Shown in pieces: positions 59,961-64,000 of a stretch of DNA of 64,000 nucleotides. A program made the translations under genes and the position numbers. Source of the DNA: Asterias amurensis (taxonomy: Eukaryota > Echinodermata > Asteroidea > Forcipulatida > Asteriidae); assembly GCF_032118995.1 (NCBI RefSeq), contig NC_092665.1:17039810-17103809 (forward strand), read 5' to 3'. The notes under the pieces are model-generated. The model was not told the origin of the DNA. It worked only from the letters and a program-made list of their open reading frames with translations, and made no database searches. The stretch's first letter is position 1, and every line of letters begins with the position of its first letter.

Positions 59961-60271
59961 TAACTTTTCTAACAAAACAAGTTTCTTCAGAGCACTGGGT
60001 GACATTGCTGTCGCTTGTTGCAGGTCCCATTGTTTCCTTACCAGAAACATAAAGCTATAAACTGCTGATAACATGTCAGTTGATCAGAGAGGGCCCAATT
60101 TCATGGCTCTGCTTTACCATAAGCAAATAAATACCGCTTTTCGAAGCAATATTTCTGCACGAATGTATTTCTAAGGCTTGCAGGGATTTTTTGCTCATGC
60201 GTACTCCTCATTACTTGGCATTCTTGGCTAGCACAGAAATTTGACCACCGCTTACACACTTAGTTGTGCTC

Positions 60272-60697
60272 TTAAAGGATTTGGGTACTTTTTGTAACCC
60301 AAAACATAATGTCCATAGATTTACATTAAACTTACTGAGTTTGAAGATAATTTGATGGTCGAAAGCTTCCCGTAAAATATAACTTGCCGAGGTGCTGTAG
60401 TTTTTTTAGAAATTAGTAAAAAACAAGTCACAAACATAATTTTGCTCACAGTGGCATGTAAAAACGTATTAAACAGTAATAGTAAGTTATGGTAAAGTAC
60501 CATAACTGGTTAATAGGCCGTTGTTTTTAAATGTTAAAAGTGAGACTAAAATTGTTTTTATACTCATTTCTCAAAAACAACAGCACCTCTCAGCAAGTAA
60601 TATTTTAAGGGAAGCTTTCTAGTATCATTATCTTCAAACAGTTTAAGTTTAATGTAAATCTGTGGACATTGTGTAAAAAGCACCCAGACCCTTTAAG
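60272..60697. repeat. Foldback MITE family 'GTCCACAGATTTACAT', copy 4
   Basis: TTAAAGGATTTGGGTACTTT and CACCCAGACCCTTTAA are terminal inverted repeats. The inner pairs match copy 1. Confidence 0.9.
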
Positions 60698-60766
60698 CCA
60701 GAATACATTATGCCCTGTTGATGTAAATCATCTCATATCAAAGTACGACCCTTAGGTAATACCCAC

Positions 60767-60954
60767 CTTCCAGTCAAGCAAGACCTCCGTAATGAAGACA
60801 TCCACGGTGTTAATAGGCAGTTCATGGGTTAGTCTCAGGGCTTGTAAGGTTTGCACCATACTACCTTTAAGATATCTTCTTTCTTGAATGGTAGCATGAG
60901 ATTCACAATCTAACCAGTCAATCCGAATGGCATCAGCTAAGGAACCAGCATAAA
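60767..60954 (-). CDS. Candidate internal exon of an unrecognised gene
   Basis: A 188-bp minus-strand interval is bounded by a good acceptor (TTTCATTTTTAG, just above 60954) and a donor (AAG|GTGGGT, below 60767). One frame is open throughout (2 nt plus 62 codons), reading YAGSLADAIRIDWLDC...ERRYLKGSMVQTLQAL...VDVFITEVLLDWK. Composition is protein-like and unlike the flanking repeats. Its entry phase does not fit the zinc-transporter donor at 62015, and the sequence does not resemble that family, so it probably belongs to another gene. No partner exon was found within the window. Confidence 0.4.
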
Positions 60955-61084
60955 CTAAAAATGAAAGACAAACTAGATTATATACGGATTCCTCATCTGA
61001 TTCGTTAAAAATGAAGTCATTGAATCAGCTGGGCCCCCTTTTTTTATCCAAATTACATGATAGTTAACTGTGCCAGGATTGTCA

Positions 61085-61995
61085 GAATTGCAGAAAAGCA
61101 GATTTTATGAGTTTTTTATATGAATTTTTCTCCTTTTCTATTTTTCTGCTACCAGAAAAGCGTATTAAACGTTTTGTGAAAATGCATTTTCTGCTTTTCT
61201 ACTTTTCTGTTACCAGAAAAGCAGGTTTTACTTTTTATCCTAATGGTGGCAGACAAAAAGTGACCATTTGCTCTTTTGCTTTTCAAAAGAGCAAATTTTG
61301 GTTTCTTGAACGTGAAGATTTTGGTTTCTTGAACACGTCCAAACACGAACCACAAGGAGGGAAACTGGCAGTGTATTTTTTGTAATGAGAGAATCCTAGT
61401 GGATGGTAGTCGTGAAACCTCCGCTGGCGTATTTCCTTTGAGATGCCGCGCCGCCTGCGAGGTCTTCACAAAAAATGATTCTTTGAGTATCGACTGACTG
61501 ACTTATGTGATTGGTTCCCCAACACAAACACAGTTCGGCAGTCATGCATTTTGCGCATTTTATGGTTCCTTCCACGAGCCATCCTTTGAACGCCACTTTT
61601 CTGCCACATAGGGAAAATATGATTTTCGTGTATCTGAAAGGAGAAAAAGAGATGGGCACTTTTCGTCCGCCAGAGTAAAATTTGCATTTCAGGTGGCATA
61701 AAAGCAGAAAAATAGAAAATTGCATTTTCACAAAGCGTTAAATCTGCTTTTCAACTGTTCTGGTAGCAGGAAAAACAAATGGCCACTTTTTGTCCGCCAG
61801 CATTAGGATAAAAAGTAAAACCTGCTTTTCTGGTAACAGAAAAGTAGAAAATCAGAAAATGCATTTTCACAAAACGTTCTATCTGATTTTCAGGCAGAAA
61901 AGTACAAAAGGAGAAAAATTCATATATTAAAAACCCATAAAACCTGCTTTTCTGCTATTCTGAAACCAAAGAGGGGATGGCCAGTTTTCGTCCTC
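61085..61995. repeat. 0.9 kb foldback element with AGAAAAGC-rich arms
   Basis: The left arm (about 61100-61270, with TACCAGAAAAGCAGGTTTTA) is the inverse of the right arm (about 61790-61960, with TAAAACCTGCTTTTCTGGTA). Each arm itself contains repeated 'TTTTCTG-TACCAGAAAAGC' modules. The middle holds a partly related stretch with TTTTCGTCCGCCA. The right edge lies within 20 bp of the zinc-transporter exon donor. Confidence 0.8.
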
Positions 61996-62014
61996 ATAGA
62001 TATGGCATACTTAC

Positions 62015-62197
62015 TTTTATGGCAAGGAAACTGATGAGCAAAGCAATGATGTCAGACAGAATGTGGAAGGAGTCTGACACTAAGACCAGTGACTTAGTGA
62101 TGTTACCACTTACAAGCTCTACTACGAAGAAGGTTTTTGTCAGTGCCATCATCACTAAAAAGCGACCGCTGTTTCCGTTGTAGCGACCAATAACTCA
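62015..62197 (-). pseudogene. SLC30A1/A10-like zinc transporter first exon, start codon altered
   Basis: The minus-strand frame reads GRYNGNSGRFLVMMALTKTF, then VVELVSGNITKSLVLVSDSF and HILSDIIALLISFLAIK, ending at a consensus donor (GTAAGT, 62014-62009). This matches the N-terminus of SLC30A1/A10 zinc exporters: TM1, then TM2 with the zinc-site HxxxD (HILSD). In the family GRY follows the initiator Met, but here that codon is ATT (62191-62189), with TGA two codons upstream. The first ATG is internal (MMALTK), which would drop the short cytosolic leader but keep both helices. A possible acceptor TTTCACAG lies just upstream at about 62210. No downstream exons (TM3-TM6) were recognised in the remaining window. 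Either a truncated-N-terminus gene with distant exons or a pseudogene fragment. Confidence 0.6.
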
Positions 62198-62689
62198 ACC
62201 TTCTTTGACTATCTGTGAAATAATAAAATATTCAAAATGTTCCAATTAATACAATCTCGTTAAACTTGGCTAAAAAATATCTTTAAATGAATTCGGTCAT
62301 TTAATACATAACAGTTATGAAATAAGTAAATGGAGTATAAATTGAATTGAATCTTTTCCCTTTGAAAAAATTTATTTCCAACTGTGCTAGGGTATTGTGC
62401 ATTACAGCAATCATTAATAACAATTAAAAGGAATTTGGACTCTCCCATTCTCCACGGCACATACAGTCTTGTGCGTAATTCATGTTATGTCAACTTGTGA
62501 ATGGAGCTGTGTGTTGTTAATGTAAGTCATAAGCTGATAAGTGACTCCATGACCACAAGCTGGCAACAACCAATCTCTCTCTCCCAAACATTGGTTTAAC
62601 GTCTATGATTACGAATTGCACAAATCAAGAAACTGTGATTCAGTAACTAGACGACAATATTTATTCTAGTCATTGTGAAATCAGCGGTT

Positions 62690-62790
62690 AGCTTGGGGGA
62701 TTCAAACCCACATCCTTGTGAATGTGATTGCAAGTCCTGCAGTGGTAACTAGCCCTGGTAGGACGTCAGTCAGTGCCACTGCACTGACGT
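62690..62790 (-). mobile_element. tRNA-like SINE fragment with adjoining hairpin
   Basis: The minus strand carries GGGTTTGAATCCCCC (B-box-like). Beside it, GGACGTCAGT and ACTGACGTCC (62761-62796) form a hairpin. Related text (AGCCCTGGTAGGACTTCAGT) occurs at 13793. Confidence 0.4.
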
Positions 62791-62917
62791 CCTGGGTTTA
62801 AAGGTTCTTTACAATGCGAATTACAACACAAGTTTGACTACAATTTTCTTTATTTTTTACCTGATTTGAGAAGCTTAAATTCCGTTCATATATTCAGTGT
62901 AGCTAACAAATATATCC

Positions 62918-63059
62918 ATGGAAGAAATTATATCTGAAAAAATGTCGAAGTCCTGCACTGGCGATGTTGATCATCGTGTACCACTTGATAGTGTGAGCCC
63001 AAGTGCGCATGGCTTTGAGTACAGTGCATCGTCTTGCCGCTATTCACCGTCAAAACAGG
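62918..63059 (+). CDS. Candidate first coding exon of an unknown gene
   Basis: ATG at 62918 opens a 47-codon frame (MEEIISEKMSKSCTGDVDHR, VPLDSVSPSAHGFEYSASSC, RYSPSKQ) ending at a donor-like CAGG|GTATGT. An in-frame stop follows soon in the intron. The product is not recognised; the gene would continue beyond the right edge. It is short enough to be a chance frame. Confidence 0.3.
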
Positions 63060-63585
63060 GTATGTGCCGTTAACTCGCCTTCAACTCCTCCAATATACGT
63101 TTTAAAATCCAGGAGGCATAAAATATTCCAGCTCAAATAAAATTTTCATAAATTTCCGGTTGAATTTCGGTTAAAAATATCAATTTTTTTTTTCTTTTAA
63201 AAAAAGAAAAATTCTAAGCGTGCAGCAAAATCGTCTGCCGCCGTCTTGCTTTTTCACAGTGCTTCCTGTACATGTGCGGACAACAGAGGGCGCTTTCCTA
63301 TCCGCATATATTTTTTTTCTTGGGACGGTTAGCATGCGCTAATTTACGGGAGACCTGCTTAGTGTTTGGTTAACGCAGGTTGACAGCGATTTGGCTGCAG
63401 ATACTAGGCCGCCAGTGATCAGTGCAAGAAAGTGTTTACACGGAAGTTAGTGCACGACGTGGGATCGGAACACGCTAATTTCAATTTTCTTTTCACAAAA
63501 TATTAACACCAAAGGAGGAAATTCAACAATTTTAAACAATCATGATAATGCGATCTTTGAGTTCCAACTACAACTTGTAGTTGGA

Positions 63586-63735
63586 ACCTAACTCAGGGAG
63601 TCAGGAGTCTGAACTTTTACTCACATGTTCTTTGTAGTACAAGGAACATGCGAGTAAAAGTTCTGAACTTTTACTCACATGTTCCTTGTAGTACAAGGAA
63701 CATGTGAGTAAAAGTTCAGACTCCTGAGTTAGGTA
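63586..63735. repeat. Nested palindromic foldback
   Basis: ACTTTTACTCACATGTTC, GAACATGCGAGTAAAAGT, ACTTTTACTCACATGTTC and GAACATGTGAGTAAAAGT occur in succession. The whole is enclosed by CCTAACTCAGG/CCTGAGTTAGG and AGTCTGAAC/GTTCAGACT. Two alternative stem pairings are possible. Confidence 0.88.
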
Positions 63736-63975
63736 GAAATATTTTTAACAGATTTGTGAAAAATTTTCGCAATGGTACGGGACCTGCAACGGAGGAGTCC
63801 AACCTGGGCTCTGTCTAACTAACCATTTTTGACTACGTTGGTGGTGTCCACGTGTGTCAGTCAGTCATCAGTGTGTGTGATTGCGTATTGTCCCTGAATT
63901 ACCACCCGGTCCCTGGCCTTAGATTATAATATTTGGTTTGATTAAGTAGTTCCTAAACATAATGAGACACTTACC

Positions 63976-64000
63976 TTGTTGTTTTCTGCTTTCGTCGGCA
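63976..64000 (-). other. Possible exon edge at the window end
   Basis: The minus strand reads into GAAAACAACAAG|GTAAGTGTC, a consensus donor with 25 nt of upstream sequence visible. Too short to judge coding; it could be a 5' exon of the minus-strand gene containing the zinc-transporter exon. Confidence 0.25.

Noticed and set aside
61107-61731. Several frames of 77-111 codons near 61.1-61.7 kb
   Set aside because: They overlap on both strands within the large foldback and reflect its repeated arms.

Overview
This is a nuclear DNA window from a metazoan. It is AT-rich, its genes are split by GT-AG introns, and it is crowded with short foldback (MITE-like) repeats, tRNA-derived SINE pieces, a decayed LINE and long tandem arrays. 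The protein set is deuterostome-like and several repeat families resemble ones I associate with echinoderm genomes, so I suggest an echinoderm, probably a sea star. That is inference, since no search was run.

Layout. (1) 1-1860: foldback elements upstream of the first gene. (2) 1884-10458 (+): complete 16-exon GMP synthase gene (685 aa), with a 3'UTR running to about 12.75 kb. (3) 14537-18109 (-): complete 9-exon PPP1R7/Sds22 gene (345 aa), tail-to-tail with GMPS; their poly(A) signals are about 60 bp apart. (4) 18417-23466 (+): complete 8-exon NECAP gene (334 aa), head-to-head with PPP1R7 across 307 bp. (5) 23.5-29.1 kb: UTR and intergenic DNA. (6) 29101-33112 (+): complete 7-exon 15-hydroxyprostaglandin dehydrogenase-like SDR gene (269 aa). 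(7) 35801-37853 (-): 3-exon membrane-anchored TPR protein resembling a short TTC17 (366 aa). (8) 38622-46539 (+): complete 10-exon DDOST/OST48 gene (436 aa), divergent from the TPR gene. (9) 47.93-56.09 kb: an 8.1 kb satellite of roughly 49-bp units, most centred on a perfect 20-bp palindrome and arranged in higher-order blocks. (10) 56.4-64 kb: a repeat graveyard (MITEs, a LINE reverse-transcriptase remnant, a SINE, an 0.9 kb foldback) holding an SLC30A1/A10-like zinc-transporter first exon that lacks its expected start ATG, plus two unrecognised exon candidates.

The genes are housekeeping functions with no shared pathway: purine synthesis, PP1 regulation, clathrin-coat assembly, prostaglandin-type oxidation and N-glycosylation. 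Neighbouring genes are arranged as divergent or convergent pairs.

The most unusual signal is recurrent tandem duplication across exon/intron boundaries. In GMPS exon 12 (9 copies), HPGD-like exon 3 (12 copies), DDOST exon 7 (3 copies), NECAP exon 4 (2 copies, at the acceptor) and, at small scale, GMPS exon 7, the repeated unit contains the exon edge and its splice site. This creates arrays of decoy splice sites. In two genes all copies keep a good donor, in one the extra donors are mutated, and in one the duplication forms a potential in-frame 18-nt micro-exon.
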